64,000 nucleotides of DNA from positions 8,018,105 to 8,082,104 of the forward strand of contig JAJEKV010000051.1 in the NCBI GenBank assembly GCA_021234155.1, written 5' to 3'. Below the pieces are notes generated by a model that searched no databases, had not been told where the DNA came from, and was given only the letters and a program-made list of their open reading frames with translations. The translations under genes and the position numbers were made by a program. Within the stretch, counting starts at the first letter, position 1. Each line of letters begins with the position of its first letter. Shown here piece by piece: positions 9,970 to 22,599 of this stretch. The DNA is from Isoetes taiwanensis (Eukaryota > Streptophyta > Lycopodiopsida > Isoetales > Isoetaceae).

Positions 9970-12900
9970 CTCTACTCCGGGTTCGGGGGAGGAGGTGATC
10001 GCGCGGATGTGGTAGAGATTATGCTCGGGTCAGTGAAGGTGCGAGAATCACCTCCATCCCGTTGGTCGCCGGATCGGGATGCACCGGCCATCGGCACACC
10101 ACCCGTCCATCGCCATAGCCCCCGCGGTTGGCGGCGGCGCCCGAAGGTCGAACAATCCATCTTGCGGGTAATCCACTCCAAAGCGGTTTGAAGGCATGAA
10201 ATGCGGTTACCATGCAAACCGGCGGACATTCACCGGCGCCATCCGGATGTCTTAGCTTCACTCGGTTCGTCTTATATAGCCAGCAAGGAACTCCTTGTCG
10301 GCGTGGACCAATCGGAAAATTCGCCAGCGTGGTTGCAATGCAAAATTTTGTTTCTAAAGGAGAATCTTTTCTCCGTAGCATATCTAGCCATGGTACCGCC
10401 GACACCTTCGTTTTAATGATATCCCGCGTCGAGGTTACCCGGCATTAAATGCCATTCCTTCTTTTCACGCCCGTCGAACATTAATGTGTGTCCTTTTGCC
10501 TTTTGTCCCATCGGATCATTCCCTTCGTCTCGCCGCCGCAGTTCATTGCTTCCCCCCTTTACCATTTGGGAACTTAGCCAAAATTTTGCCTTTCAATTGC
10601 CAACCATCACGTAAGCCACACGGCATCATCAGCGGTTCGCGGTTTAAGCCCTCATCATGCCCCTTCGCCTCCACTTGCGGCCCCCCTAAACCTTTTAGTC
10701 TATCTGCGCCGGGTTTTACGTTCTCTACTCGCCTTCTCCGGATAGTTCATACGTTCCGGCGGCTTCGCCATGGCGCCCCAAACTTCCTACACTTCAAGCT
10801 TACGCTCCCAGAGATCGCGACTCTTTTTGGATGCGTATCTTTCTCGGCCCACCTTTCATTGAAGCCCTTCTTGGTCGGTCGGGAAGTTGGACGCATACAA
10901 ACTACAATTATGCCAAATGGAGCTCGGGCCCCAATCCGGAGCAATTGCAGCAGTTCATCGCTCACATCGTCAACAGCCGGGAGGGATTTGCTCACGGTGG
11001 TCGATGCTTCCACCATTTACTTACACAACATTTGCTTTACGAGGTATTCCGTATTCCCTTGCAAGAACCTATACATCTCTTGGGCTGCTTCTGGGACATG
11101 GGCGTCACTTTCGATTTGGTGCTCATGTTTATCAAGCCAACCAGCATCGCCTCACAAATATTGCCAACCACATGACACTTTTGTGAAGTTTACGTGGCGC
11201 CAAATTGCTGGAGGTATTCCATCAATAACACCCATATCAATAAACGTTTTATAATATGGTCATCTTTGCCATCCACTCCAATCTCCATGTTGATTGGCCA
11301 CGGATATTGTTTCTCGCCTTCTTCAAAAGTAGGCCGCGTCGGGCTACCCCCTCCTCTGTCTCGACATTTCGGTGGGTGGCCATCTTGGGGCACTCATTCG
11401 TCATTATCTTCCTGTTCACGAGAGCCCTTCCACTTCCCATGCCTCCCTTTCGGCGCTCTCGGCATTCCCGGCGTCAAACCCAGCGAGGTTTGTACCTTCC
11501 GCCCGGACTTCCCCACACCGGACCATGCATGTCACTGTATCCTCTTCCTCCCTCACGAGCCCGCGCCTTCCAATTCCGTCATGCCTCTCAACAATCTCGG
11601 ACAAAGGCAGCAGCGGGGGCTGCACCTCCACATCCTCGGCGGCTCTGTACAAATTCCGGCCAAGATGTTCAGCCGTGCCATGCGGCTTCCAAAGCATCCG
11701 GGGAGGCTCTCATGAATGGTGTTCAGGCATCACGGAGGCTTCGATGCTTTGTCAAAAGACCTTCAAGCTGCCCTTTGCCCACGTTCAAACTTTGGAGGCC
11801 CAACTTCAAGAAAAGCCGCGGCTCTAATACAGGCCGTATAGATCTCAAAAGTGCTCGGGATCGGACCAGCCTACTTTGAGATCGCGGGCTTAGCTCCAAA
11901 CCACAATTCAGGACTTATTGGAGCGAGAACAAGTCCAAAGATACCCTCACAGGTGACAAGGAGAAAGATATTGCTAAGCTAGGCGCCTTGTACTTTCGAG
12001 CTTTGTGACAATTCTGACACTCAAGTTCAAAACCTCAGCGGCGTGGCCTTCGACTCACCTCCCTTGAAGCTCGGCTTTCCCGCGGTGACCCGGTCGGTTA
12101 ACATCCCTCCAGATTTCGGCTTTTGGAGGCTGGAAACAAAAGGTCATCGATGGCCGGAGATTGCCGCGCACCGCCTCAATACTCGGGCAATCCTCTTCAC
12201 ATACCCGCTTCTGGTAAGCGGGTCCGTGATCAGTCCGTCTTTTTGTTAGAAAGGAGAATGGATCCGTGACACGGAACATCGGCTCCGACAAGCGGTTCAA
12301 TCTGGCTGAAGAAGCTAAAACAAGCGGAGGGCTATATTGAAATTGCTACCAACATTCTGTGGACTTCTCTACTCCTTCCAGCTATCTTGACTATGTGGTG
12401 GCCGGCGGCACCTTTTCCTTTTGAAGTAGTGCGGACCAATGGCAATGTTCATCAACTGACCACTCAAAAGTGCGGATTTTCTTGGATCTGGCGGGGATCT
12501 CTCTGTAGAAGACAAGGGTTTATTTTGTGCACTCTTAGTCTTTGATAAACTTCTTGTTGAAGATCTGAATTAGTCATCTTCGAGTTGTTGACCAATGGCT
12601 TATGTTTTCATGACTTCTACGGCGGATCTCCATGATATAAATTAGAGATGAGGCCCATTGTTTTTTTTTCGGCAACTCAATCTTTGCTTGGTTGTTGTCA
12701 CCAACCAACCCATCTTTCAAGGATCACCTTTCGGTCTCGGACTTTTGGCGGGGAGTACATCTTTGAACGCTTTCGGCCTTACCTCTGTGGCGGCTGAAAC
12801 CTTGGAGCAGGTAAACAAAATTTGGCGCATCGATGATCTTGAGTTTGCCCAAATTTATATGCGACGCGGGAGGCTACAATCAACTCGTGGCCTTACGGAA

Positions 12901-13950
12901 AGCAAGACCATCCCAACAGGTTGGGTAAATCCTCATCTATCAATTACTCTCTACTTGAGAATGGGACCATTGGTGTCGTGCTCTTGATCAAGATCTCGTT
13001 CGAGCATTCGAGGGGACATGGCTCACGCAACCACGCTACGGGCATGCTTCCTTCTCCATATGCTTCTCTAAGGAGTCCCTCCCGTCCAAAGTTTCTCTCT
13101 TCTAGCGGCGTCTCCCCTTTTTGGACAAAGGTCTGGATGGCCCTTGTTGGGGTGGACTCCGCCTCCCGGATCTCGGCCGGATCTCCGGTGGGATCCCGAT
13201 TTGTCGGGCGGCTCAATTGGGAGGATAATGCCACCTTGGACACCCTTTGAGAATTGGATTTATATCGGTAATGGCGTGGTTGGCAGCGGCCTGGCGATGC
13301 TTTGCATGGTCTTGATACCTTCTTGCGAGAATGCGCCACATCACCGGACCCTTGGTCCACCGTCAAGCTGGTTTACGTCTTTGCTCTCAAATGCATCTGC
13401 TTTCGGCTCTTTAATCCGGCGTCAATCTTTGCAATCCGAATGCGGCGTCGGTGCGCCGGTCTCGACAGTTGCCTTCTCATGGAGTGCGGTTTGTTCCTTG
13501 GGCCTGGCGCCACGGAAGACATGGTGCGCTCTCACTTCCTCATTGATGCGATCACGCCCTTGGGCTCAACACTCGGCGCTCTTCAAACCGCCGGGGACCT
13601 CATTGCTCATTACCATAATGGTGCCGTCCTACTTTCAGGCTTCTGGCGGCTTCAGCCCTCGAAACACTTCCTCCTTTTCTTCACCACGAGTGTCGTTTGG
13701 TGGGGGGTGTTAGTGATCTGTGCCTCACAGTACGGGACTATTCATCATTCCGCGGACCAAGTCAAGGCCAAGGATCCACAACCGGGAGCGGGTCATCAAA
13801 GGCTCGTGAGGAAGACCAAGCGGCCGGACCCTTGATCAAAGCTGCGTCCGGATCAACAAGAGGCGCCGGACAAGTGACGGCCCGTCACCGCCGCATTGCA
13901 TCGGCATGATTCTAGGCACTTCAAGAGAGCACTTGCCATTCATTCCTGCA
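9970..13950. other. About 4 kb of GC-rich decayed sequence, unassigned
   Basis: Many overlapping open frames of 60-256 codons exist on both strands (longest 10,484-11,254, plus). None shows a domain, zinc knuckle, protease, RT or integrase motif that I can recognise. Composition and indel texture match the adjacent gypsy element, so this is probably the internal part of another degraded LTR element with no conserved motif left. I do not call genes here. Confidence 0.4.
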
Positions 13951-13959
13951 AATGGGGCC

Positions 13960-14260
13960 TCCTTCGGGGTCGACGCGAGATCGGTCAGTGTCTATATTGG
14001 GCCAAAGGCCAGCGTACTATATATATGAGTAGAGCTAGCACATGAGTTTTTAGATGAGTTTTGAGTCTTGTCTCATTTTAGGTCTTCTCGATTGCGAGAG
14101 CTTATGTATGTTCATCATTGATATCAAGGAAGCTTATCATTTTCCTCTCATTGTTCTCTTTTGTTCTTTTTTCTCCTTCTTGTTCTCTTCTTGCAAATCC
14201 CGCGTGACATAGTCCCCCGGATTCTGCTGTTAGATCCACGGGTCCTCACAGAGGGCTGTC
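13960..14260 (+). repeat. LTR-like end (R-U5 resemblance)
   Basis: A CTATATATATGAGTAG box near 14,018 is followed by a T-rich stretch with TCTCATTGTTCTCTTTTGTTC (14,147-14,167) and by GATCCACGGGTCCTCACA. That layout resembles the TATA, R and U5 part of a plant LTR. No partner copy is present in the window and the borders are not defined. Confidence 0.3.
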
Positions 14261-14330
14261 TTGCAGGAGTTCCCGAACCCAGACCCCAAACACAGAGCAT
14301 GTAGAGCTTGAATCGGCCTGCCAACAGATA

Positions 14331-15106
14331 TTGATGGAAGAAACAAATCAATGTGGATATAAGAAAGCGGGAAACAAAGAAGGGCAAGCATTATTGGGAA
14401 GACAGGATGGCATGGAAAGTAGAAAATGTTACAACTGTAACAAAATTGGTCATTTAACCAAAGACTACCCTGAACCAGATCGCAGGAAAAGGAAGCACAA
14501 GGTTAATGAAAAGGAACAAAATAAAAAGAGAGGAGGCCACGCACAGGGTCATAAGGCTTCAAAGGCAAGTGATATGGATAGCTCCAGCAGTAACTCCATG
14601 ATCTAAGAGCTAAGGCCTTTATGGCAAGTTCAGAAGTAAGTGGAAAAGATTTTTGTTTTAAAAATCCTTGCTTTGCACTTTGGTGGCTTGCAATGTATGC
14701 CTGACATCTCTTGTTCTGTGTTGCCCAGCTTGCTGTGAATGCTTTTCAGGATACACAAGACTCGTGTTGTAGTCCTGATATCTTGAGTTCTATTAGTCTA
14801 TTGGCAGACATGGCTTAAGGTACTTGGTACCTAGATTCTGGAGCCAGTGACCACATGATTAGTAATAGAGAGTTGTTCAAACAACTCAAACTGCTGCCTG
14901 AAAATAAGAAGGTGAATATTGGAAAAGGAACTCTTGCAATAAATGGGTTAGGGACAGTCAATTTGCAACTTGCAGCAGGAAGTGTACAGTTGAAAGACAT
15001 CCTATTTGTTCCCGAACTAGAAGCAAATCTCATATCTATATCTAAAATGGATGATGCTGGGTTGTTTGCTACCTTTGGAAATAGGCAATGCTTGGTCAAA
15101 GATAAA
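14331..15106 (+). pseudogene. Ty1/copia gag zinc knuckle and protease (5' part of a split element)
   Basis: Near 14,430 the frame reads CYNCNKIGHLTKDYPEPDR, a CCHC zinc knuckle whose last cysteine is replaced by Tyr. At about 14,822-14,860 the sequence encodes WYLDSGASDHMIS, the aspartic protease active site (D-S-G) typical of copia. The frame at 14,855-15,109 continues the protease and linker (DILFVPELEANLISISKMD). Stops lie between gag and protease. The reading is cut at 15,107 by an insertion and resumes after 18,524 with the integrase, so the two halves were one element. Confidence 0.85.
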
Positions 15107-15599
15107 TAACAATGTTTGAATTGAAACGCACTTATTTAAGAAGTGCGTTTGAAAGATTCCCTCAAAAAAATTGGAAATTTTTAAAAAGAGCAAAAAATAG
15201 AGGCATTCAAGTTTTTTGGATATGATTTTTGCAAAGCCATCATGAAAATGACACTTTTGAAGAGAAATACTCTAAAAGCATAGGACCAAAAAAAAAAGGA
15301 AGCCATTTAGGGGGGTCAAGCAGAATTTCACGGGAGCCATAGAATTTCCATTGCCAAAATACATGCAATTGAAGTAGGTTGTGTTGCAAAGCGTGCATGA
15401 ATACTCTCACGGTAGCAGAACACATCGTTTAGCAGAAATAAATTCTTTAAACTTTTAACAGAGAAGAAAGCATTCGAAGTAAGTATTCATATTAAATAGT
15501 GTTACCAAAAGTTGTTACATAGCACTATCTGTATAAGGTCTTTAAATAACAGGGCATCTGTGTTGCAGAGAATGTTTCAAGTAAGAAATAGTCAGGTGC

Positions 15600-15662
15600 A
15601 GCGGTATAAATTTATACCGACAGGTTGAAATGAAAACCCAACGGTATAAATTTATACCACAG
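15600..15662. repeat. Two left-end GGTATAAATTTATACC palindromes
   Basis: The perfect 16-bp palindrome GGTATAAATTTATACC occurs twice, about 40 bp apart (near 15,603 and 15,642), each preceded by CG or AC. The same box, in shortened or mutated form, recurs near the other end of the element, which suggests a subterminal binding site. Confidence 0.75.
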
Positions 15663-17873
15663 GTGGTGGGTCCACCCAGTCCACAAGACTCTCATCACCT
15701 TGAGATTTTGTTTTCCTTGATGTCTCAGTCGTTCTTACGTATGCATTCGCCGGTATGCATTTGTTTGATAATTTGAAGTACTTCAGCCTGCTTATTGTAT
15801 TTAGCACTTTTTGGAGCTTGTGAAAGACATCTTGAATTTGATTAAATCTTCAAGTTTAATATGAATATTTTCTAGCTACCAATTAAGCTACTTTTGAGAA
15901 CTTAATGATAAATTCGAATTTGGTCAATCCAATCACAATCAAAGCTTGAAAGACCAAAGTTTACACAAAATTATCAAATCGACAATCAAGACATGCAAAA
16001 AAAGTTCTTGGCGACAAAAGAGCTTACCAGAAACTACAATGGAAGAACCATATTAAATCTTACGTAGTTTTTTATTAGAAAAGGAACCTTAACCTTTTCT
16101 TACAAAACCCAACACACATATTACTTTGAATCAAAAGAACATGTGATCGTTTTCAATTAGTGCCAACTCCTTGGCGATTTGCGGTGTTCTGGAGAACCTT
16201 GAATAAGCACATAACACATGGCGTAACACTTTTGCGAGATGGGCCATGCTTCCTTTTGGCTAGCATATCGCGAAACTTCTAGATCTGGATTGTACCATTG
16301 TGCCACGGTGAGATGAAGGTTTACACTAGGATTGAGACCATTATTACACCTTAAGTAACTTTAGAGTTTTTGAAAGTAACAACATAGTTACATCGTTCTC
16401 AATCTCCTTGCGTATAATACGTATAAGTGGAACCTTCTTGAATCTTCAAAAAGCCAATCTCACTTCTTTGCCAAGGTCTTTCTCTGAAAAGTTAAAGCTA
16501 TTTTTTGTTGATCCATTTCTCAATGGAATCTCTCTCCCTCTTGCCAAGAACTAATGGGCGGTGAGATGAGAACTTTGTAAAAAATTTACCTCGAGCAAAG
16601 TTTTTATCTCAGCCAAACTTGGAAGGAGTTGGCGAAGATGGGGTTTCATCTCGGGATCTTGCATATCAAAGTTGGTTAATGAGATTCAAAATGATCTTAA
16701 TCTAGGCAGATTTGGTGCAAGTATAGAAACAAAATGATCTTAATCTAGACATATGTAGTGCAAGTTTAAGAGACATACCCTAGCATAGGGAGACAAAGGT
16801 CTAGGGGCGAGAGAGCACCTTTGCTGCATCGTTTTCCTTTGGTGTCACTTGGGCGGGGCTCTTCAATGGGCCAGGTGCTTCAGCAGGGGCTTGTGCACCT
16901 TCCACAACTGCTTCAACAGGGAGCTACTTCCACAAGCTGCTACTTCTCTGGGTTACGCATATGCCTAAACTTGAGGAGGGGCGGTGCACTACAAAAAAAA
17001 CATCAGAGCTTTTTTACCTTTAAGTAGAAAAAGGCTCTTCTCGGGGCATTACGGAGCTCTTAGCTATGGTGGATAGTTGTCTTAGAAGGGCTCTTCTCGG
17101 CTATTTGCCAAAATGTGAACTCAGCCCTTGAGAATATACTAGCAATAGTCTCCAAAATGAGCAGACATAAAACAAGAAAAAGCTCCTCCTATTCCTGAAG
17201 CATCATTGATCCGTAGAGCAGCACCTCAACACATGGTTGCGCAGGGTTCCAACTATTCAAATTTCCAGTGGCCTTTTGTGAATCTTCGGCTATTCTAATG
17301 TTATTTCTTCTCTATATAACAAGAGATCCATGAATGGGCAGGAACTAAACTCAGGGTTGTGCCAAAACAGAGCCAAGATGCAAAACTCTTATAAACTGAT
17401 GGAAGATTTGTAGGCATGAAAAGGAACGTTTAGTAGCTATGAGAAGATCTAGGAGCAAGCAACATTACTTTGCTACTCCATCTCTCATTCTGATCCAGCG
17501 CCTCCGTCCCTCATATGCATATGCACGAACCCTAAACTGGCCGCATCAACAAAACCCTAAATGCTTTTTTCTTCCACTTTCAGAAGAAACTTATGCTCTA
17601 AGAAACTCCAGCATCAAGAAACTCCTGCATTCGTTAGAATATAGAAATCCCAAAGCTTCCTTCACAAAAACTTTTCCTAGTCTCGGTATAGATTTATCTC
17701 AAGTCAAAAACGAGATGTAGAACATATTTTGCCTTGTTTTAACCAACCCGTGGCATGTTATATCTATGCAATGTCACGTTATAACCATGAAGATAGTTTT
17801 ATATAAATGATTTTTTGTGTGTTATAGCATACTAGAGTTGTAGTAAAAGCGTTTCTAAAAGAGCTTTCTGTGC

Positions 17874-18056
17874 GGTATAAATTTATCACAAGTGGCTTCG
17901 ATGTAAAAAAAAATCGGTATAAATTTATCTTTGCTCAGCTCTTTTCTGTGGGGTGATGGTATAAATTTTATCCGCTTTCTTCTACGGTATAAATTTATAC
18001 TGCTTTCGAGTTGTCTCTCAGGTGCCTTTGCTTGAGCTCACGTGGTATAAATTTAT
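17874..18056. repeat. Five right-side GGTATAAATTTAT boxes
   Basis: GGTATAAATTTAT-like boxes occur near 17,874, 17,913, 17,959, 17,986 and 18,043, spaced about 27-57 bp. Most keep the left half GGTATAAATTTAT, while the right half is variably mutated (TATCAC, TATCTT, TATACT, TATATT). Confidence 0.75.
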
Positions 18057-18525
18057 ATTTTTATATGCCTCTTGAGCTCACCTATGCTTCAAATTCATAT
18101 CGTCCAACAAATGTGGGGAAATTAAAGCGCATAAAATATAACTTTGTTCAGAATGTCAAATGTATTACATTTTTTACAATTTTGTTTAAAAATTTGTAAT
18201 GGTTTCAAAAACTTTGAATATTATATGCTTTTGTTGCTCTAGTGGAATTGCTATTTGTTTCAATGTCAAATTTTTTATTGTATTTAGATTTGTTAGTATT
18301 TTTCATACCAAACTAGGGGGCCAAAACGGGGCAATAAACAATTTCGCATGTAAGCTAAGTTCAATTACCCCCTTAAAAAGGGTACCTAAAATGTCCAAAA
18401 TGTCACGCTTGTCACAAATAGATCGTGAAAATGGACCTTTTTTGGGGAATTTTAGGGAATCTTTTAAAGATTCCTTTTGAAGTGCGTTTGGAGCAAATTA
18501 GTGCGTTTCAATTTAAACTTTGTTA

Positions 18526-19310
18526 AATGACAAAATATATTGGCCCGTGTGGAAAGGAAAGGAAGTTTGTACAAATTGAGTTGGTACAAAAGATAGTCCA
18601 CTGCCCTAGCTGTGGTATCAACTAATGAGAATCAAATTTGGCATGAAAGCTGGGGGCATGCCAATTTTGATATTCTGAAGAAAATGAAAGAACAAAACTT
18701 GGTGCTTGAAATGCCTATAGTCAAAGCTCCTTTAAGAATATGTGAGGGTTGCGCCCTCGGAAAACTTAGCAGGAAGGCTTACAAACAATGCAAGGGTTCT
18801 CGTGCAAAGCATCCTTTGGAAATTGTGCACATGGATGTATGGGGACCAGCGCGTGTCACCTCTATTGGAGGATCAAGGTATTTCCTGTTATTAGTTGATG
18901 ATTTTTCAAGGAAAATTTGGGTGTTATTTTTGGCCTATAAATCTGATGTTTTTGGTCAGTTTAAAACATGGAAGGCCATGGTAGAGAACTTCACAGATAA
19001 GACCATAAAAACTATCAGAACAGATCAAGGAGGAGAGTTCGTTGGAGGGGAATTTTCTGAATTTCTCCAAAGCTTTGGCATTATCCATGAGACATCAGTG
19101 GCACATATCGTAGAGCGCAAGAACCATATTGTCTTGGAGTGTGCCAGGGCTATGCTTTTGTCCAAAAGCATTGACCACAAGTTCTGTGCAGAAGCCATCC
19201 ATACAGCAGTCTACATCATAAATCGGGTTGGCTTAGTAGACATCAATGAAGTGTTTGCAGGTTTCTTTTGGTGTGTTTCTAAATGTTGTGTGCACAGGTG
19301 GTTCTATAGA
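18526..19310 (+). pseudogene. Ty1/copia integrase (3' part of the split element)
   Basis: The frame from 18,612 encodes the GAG-pre-integrase HHCC module (WHESWGHANFDIL, then CEGCALGKLSR). It continues with the integrase core HMDVWGP (first Asp), RTDQGGEF (second Asp) and ERKNH (catalytic Glu region, usually ERKNRT). After about 19,225 the copia similarity stops (INRVG), so the C-terminal integrase, RT and RNase H are missing. Together with 14,331-15,106 it forms one truncated copia element in the plus orientation. Confidence 0.9.
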
Positions 19311-19340
19311 ATAATGATTGGTTGTTGTAGTTTGATATAG

Positions 19341-20750
19341 TGCTTTGCAGGTTGGATATGCCTTTGAGCAGTTTCTTAGGTTTTTAGATAGTTGTATGGG
19401 CTGTATATTTTTTAAGGGTAAGACTGTACTTTTTGTGCAAAATGTTCTAGCTTTTATATATACATTGCTGGATAGCGTAATTATACTAGAGTTATAATCT
19501 ACTCTAAGGGAGGGTGCTAGTGATAAGGTCAATATACTAGTATACTTGGCTCTTAAGTTTATATAGTGGATGGTGTTTGGTGCAAGCACAACAAACGTAC
19601 ATGAAATGTACATCAGATGCACCAAATGTACACTATGTTGTTTTAGGTCAATTAATGTACAACTATAGTACATTCAATATACATAAGTAAACATCAACAT
19701 ACATAGATATACATCAAGAATATCACAAAACAATGGTTCGTCGTGCAAAATGTACATTTATACAGCCATATTGTTATGGTTTTAATATGGTTTAGAGCAT
19801 GTAATTAGTTTGACATATGAAAGGTGTATTTCTAGAGCGTGCACATACTGTTAACTTGCTTATAATATTCTATAATATTTGCATATCCTAATATTAATAT
19901 AGTTATATCGCATGAGACGGGTTTGTTATGCCCCCTCATGCACAACCCAATGTGCACGCATACCCCATGGACTCCCTTGAATCCCCGCCGTCTGGTTAAG
20001 AGCCAATGGTCCAGATGATGATAGGTCATGGGGGATTTATGTATGCATCATGTGTTGCAGGTGTATGGGGGCATAGGCCATAGTTGCGAACCGTTGGATG
20101 AAAATATTGAAGCAAATCTTGGCGGTTGGTTACGGCGGGGATGTATGGGGTGTTTGGCGAGGGGACCCAAAGAGGGGTTTTGATATTGGCCGTTGAGATT
20201 GGATGTCAATTTGGGGCTTTTCATCTCGATCGTTGAAGATGAAGTTCGAGGTTAGGGGACAAGGAACGAGGAGTCAAAGTTTCGTGGTATTTCTTTGTGC
20301 ATTGTTCCTCCTCGATATACGAGCACTCTGTGTTCCTAGATTGTGATCTCGGGTTTTAGTTATGGTGGTCGGGGCGGGACGGTGTTAAATGTGGTGCATT
20401 GCGTGGGTGGAAGGGGAATGAGGTAAGCAAAATTTTGTGGCTTCTTAAATGGGTGTGTGTTTTAGTGTTCCAGGGGTTTGTTGGGCTCTTTTGTGATAAC
20501 TCTGTTGTGGTGATTGAAGGTCTTCGCATTTTGGCGATTGAAGGTTTGTGACTTGAATTGAAGTTTGTTGGAGTTCAGGATGAAATTAGCAGTAGCATGG
20601 CATAGAAATATAGACTAGTGGGGTAGATGACATTGTAGGAAGCTTGAAAGTTAGTTAAATTTGTGAATGCTAAAGAGAAAGAAAGATGTTGGTAAGATTG
20701 CATTGAAATTGTGGACATGCAGCTGATGATCAACAAAATTCAATTAAGGA
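19341..20750. other. No gene seen; possible copia 3' end and TGTACAT-rich DNA
   Basis: A purine-rich AAGGGAGGGTGCTAGTG at about 19,506 could be a polypurine tract. Between 19,560 and 19,720 short TGTACA(T/C) words recur. The rest to 20,750 shows no conserved frame or motif. Confidence 0.35.
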
Positions 20751-20753
20751 GTA

Positions 20754-21300
20754 TTGAGATGATCTACTTACTAGATTCGAAGGATTATATGAGAGTTTAT
20801 GCAGATTACAAAGGAGTAATGATCTTCAAGCATATGCTATCTTCTAATTCGAGTGCATATTGTTCCCTGGGAAGAATTAGTGTAGGCAGATGTGTTGGAT
20901 ATATGGGTGGCATATACCATGATGCCAAAAAAATATGTTGGTGCTGTTGTATCACATTTTCATAAGGAAGGGGAAAAAAAAGAGGGAATTGTGCAGAAGT
21001 GAATCTGTTGTGTTTGTAAGTACTTCCTTACGGAGTCTGATTGAGTAATCGTGAAACTTGCCATATTGGTTACGGATTTCTTTCATATGGTTGTCAAGTT
21101 GTCCTGTTTAATGTTCTCGTATATTTGGAAGTAGTGAAAGTTTGAAACTTAATTATAGAATTGATCTAGTTACCAGATTCGAAGGATTATATGAGAGTTT
21201 ATGCAGATTACAAAGGAGTAATGATCTTCAAGTTCTCCTGTTTAATATTTTTGTATATTTGGAAGTAGTGAAAGTTTAAAACTTAGTTATAAAATTGTGA
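20754..21300. repeat. Nested direct duplications (about 75 bp and 55 bp)
   Basis: AGATTCGAAGGATTATATGA and the following bases through TGATCTTCAAG occur at about 20,773-20,830 and 21,175-21,232. A second pair, TATATTTGGAAGTAGTGAAA with neighbours, lies at about 21,120 and 21,253. No coding function is evident. Confidence 0.7.
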
Positions 21301-21618
21301 GGGCTTAAATTTAAGGGGATTATTTATATATTGAGCAGTTTGTTTGATGTTGGTGTCGCTTTGTATGTGTAGGGTACGGATTCGAGAATAAGGTTTCGTG
21401 AGTAGTCTTTGGGCGTGATGTGCGGTGGAAGGTGGCATTATTTACATTGGTTGGTAAGGTCATGGTATTTTTGGATTGTCATGAGGAAGGTTGTCTGGTG
21501 AGTTTCTTTGGTGTGTTAAACATTCTAGGATTTGGGTAGCGAGGTAGTAGGTTGGATATTTGTGTGTGTATGCGTGTTTGAAAAAATTTGGAGTGTGAGG
21601 TTGTAATGCGAAGGTCTA

Positions 21619-22265
21619 GAGTACAGATTGATTCAAGTTATATATACTTTGCTGATGATGTTAGAAGATTGAGGCAAAACGAGTATAGGTGGAGATGGTA
21701 TGCAAATTTGGCTTATGATACCTTTCAGTGTCGACGATGGGAAATGTGTCCATTTGAAAGCTACAAATCCTTGCACTTAGGTATCGAGCCCGACCCAGAG
21801 TCTTGCAGGTAGTCAGCCCGGCTTTCTCGACGGGCGAGTCAAGAATGCCTCAGCTTGCCAACAATCAAGAAAGTACAGGCCTTCTTTCGACTTGCGGTCG
21901 AGAATTTCTCGACTTCGCAAAGGCGAAGAGGAGTGTACATTTTGGATTGTTGGCTGGTTGAGGGATTCTTCACTCATGAGTCAAGAATGCCGAAGGCTGC
22001 TGACAAAAAAAGAATGCGAGAAAGCGATGTCGGCTCTCTTGCATTCTTCGGTGTGTCTGGCGATAGTCGAGAGACTCTCCTTGACATATCTTGGTCAAAC
22101 ATTGTGAAGGGAAGTGTACCTTTGTCTGCTTGGGCCTGCAGGTCGGGCTTGCTATCTGTAAGTTAGATATACTTTGTTCATGAGCTTAGAAGATTGAGGC
22201 GAAATGAGTATAGGTGCAGATGGTATGCAAATTTGGCTTAGAATACCTTTCAGTCTTCACGATTG
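21619..22265. repeat. 100-bp direct repeats flanking a foldback-like insert
   Basis: A segment containing GATGGTATGCAAATTTGGCT occurs at about 21,640-21,735 and 22,165-22,255. Between them, 21,788-22,150 begins AGCCCGACC and ends GGTCGGGCT, a 9-bp inverted repeat. It also contains internal TCGAC-rich inverted words and two copies of GAGTCAAGAATGCC. This may be a small inverted-repeat element within a duplication. Confidence 0.45.
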
Positions 22266-22599
22266 CTGACACCACGGTTGAGTTTAAGAGTGGCGAGAAT
22301 AGATATTTCTGCTTGATTTTTTAAGTTCAAAGATGAAAGCAACGGACTAAGAAGACGTGTAATTCACTAGCGGATTTATAATTGGGCAAAGATGTGAGAT
22401 GGGATTAAGATCGAAAGTGTATGAGTGATGAATATACACTCCATACGTTTGGAGACCTTGCTTTGCAAAAACATGGCCTTTCTATCATTGTAAAGGAGCA
22501 AACCTCAATGCTTGGTCATAGTTTTGTAGCTACTTGATGAGATCATATAGATTTTGGCATAAAACCTAACGGTTCGTATGTGCGATGGTTCTTGAAGTA

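Larger units (their letters stand above)
15109..18523. mobile_element. 3.4-kb inverted-repeat element inserted in copia, TA-flanked
   Basis: The ends are inverted repeats. The left end starts ACAATGTTTGAATTG and the right end, reverse-complemented, starts ACAAAGTTTAAATTG; 22 of the first 24 positions match, by my reading. Both ends are bordered by TA (15,107-15,108 and 18,524-18,525), and collapsing one TA restores the copia reading phase. Just inside are secondary inverted copies of AGTGCGTTT. No transposase is recognisable (longest plausible frame 17,439-17,720, no motif), so the element looks non-autonomous. Palindromic GGTATAAATTTATACC boxes cluster toward both ends. The TA duplication suggests a Tc1/mariner-like or PIF-like mechanism, but TIR sequence alone does not settle the superfamily. 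Confidence 0.7.

Noticed and set aside
10484-13909. Several plus-strand frames of 90-256 codons as real genes
   Set aside because: They overlap each other in different frames, have no recognisable domain, and share the texture of degraded transposon sequence.
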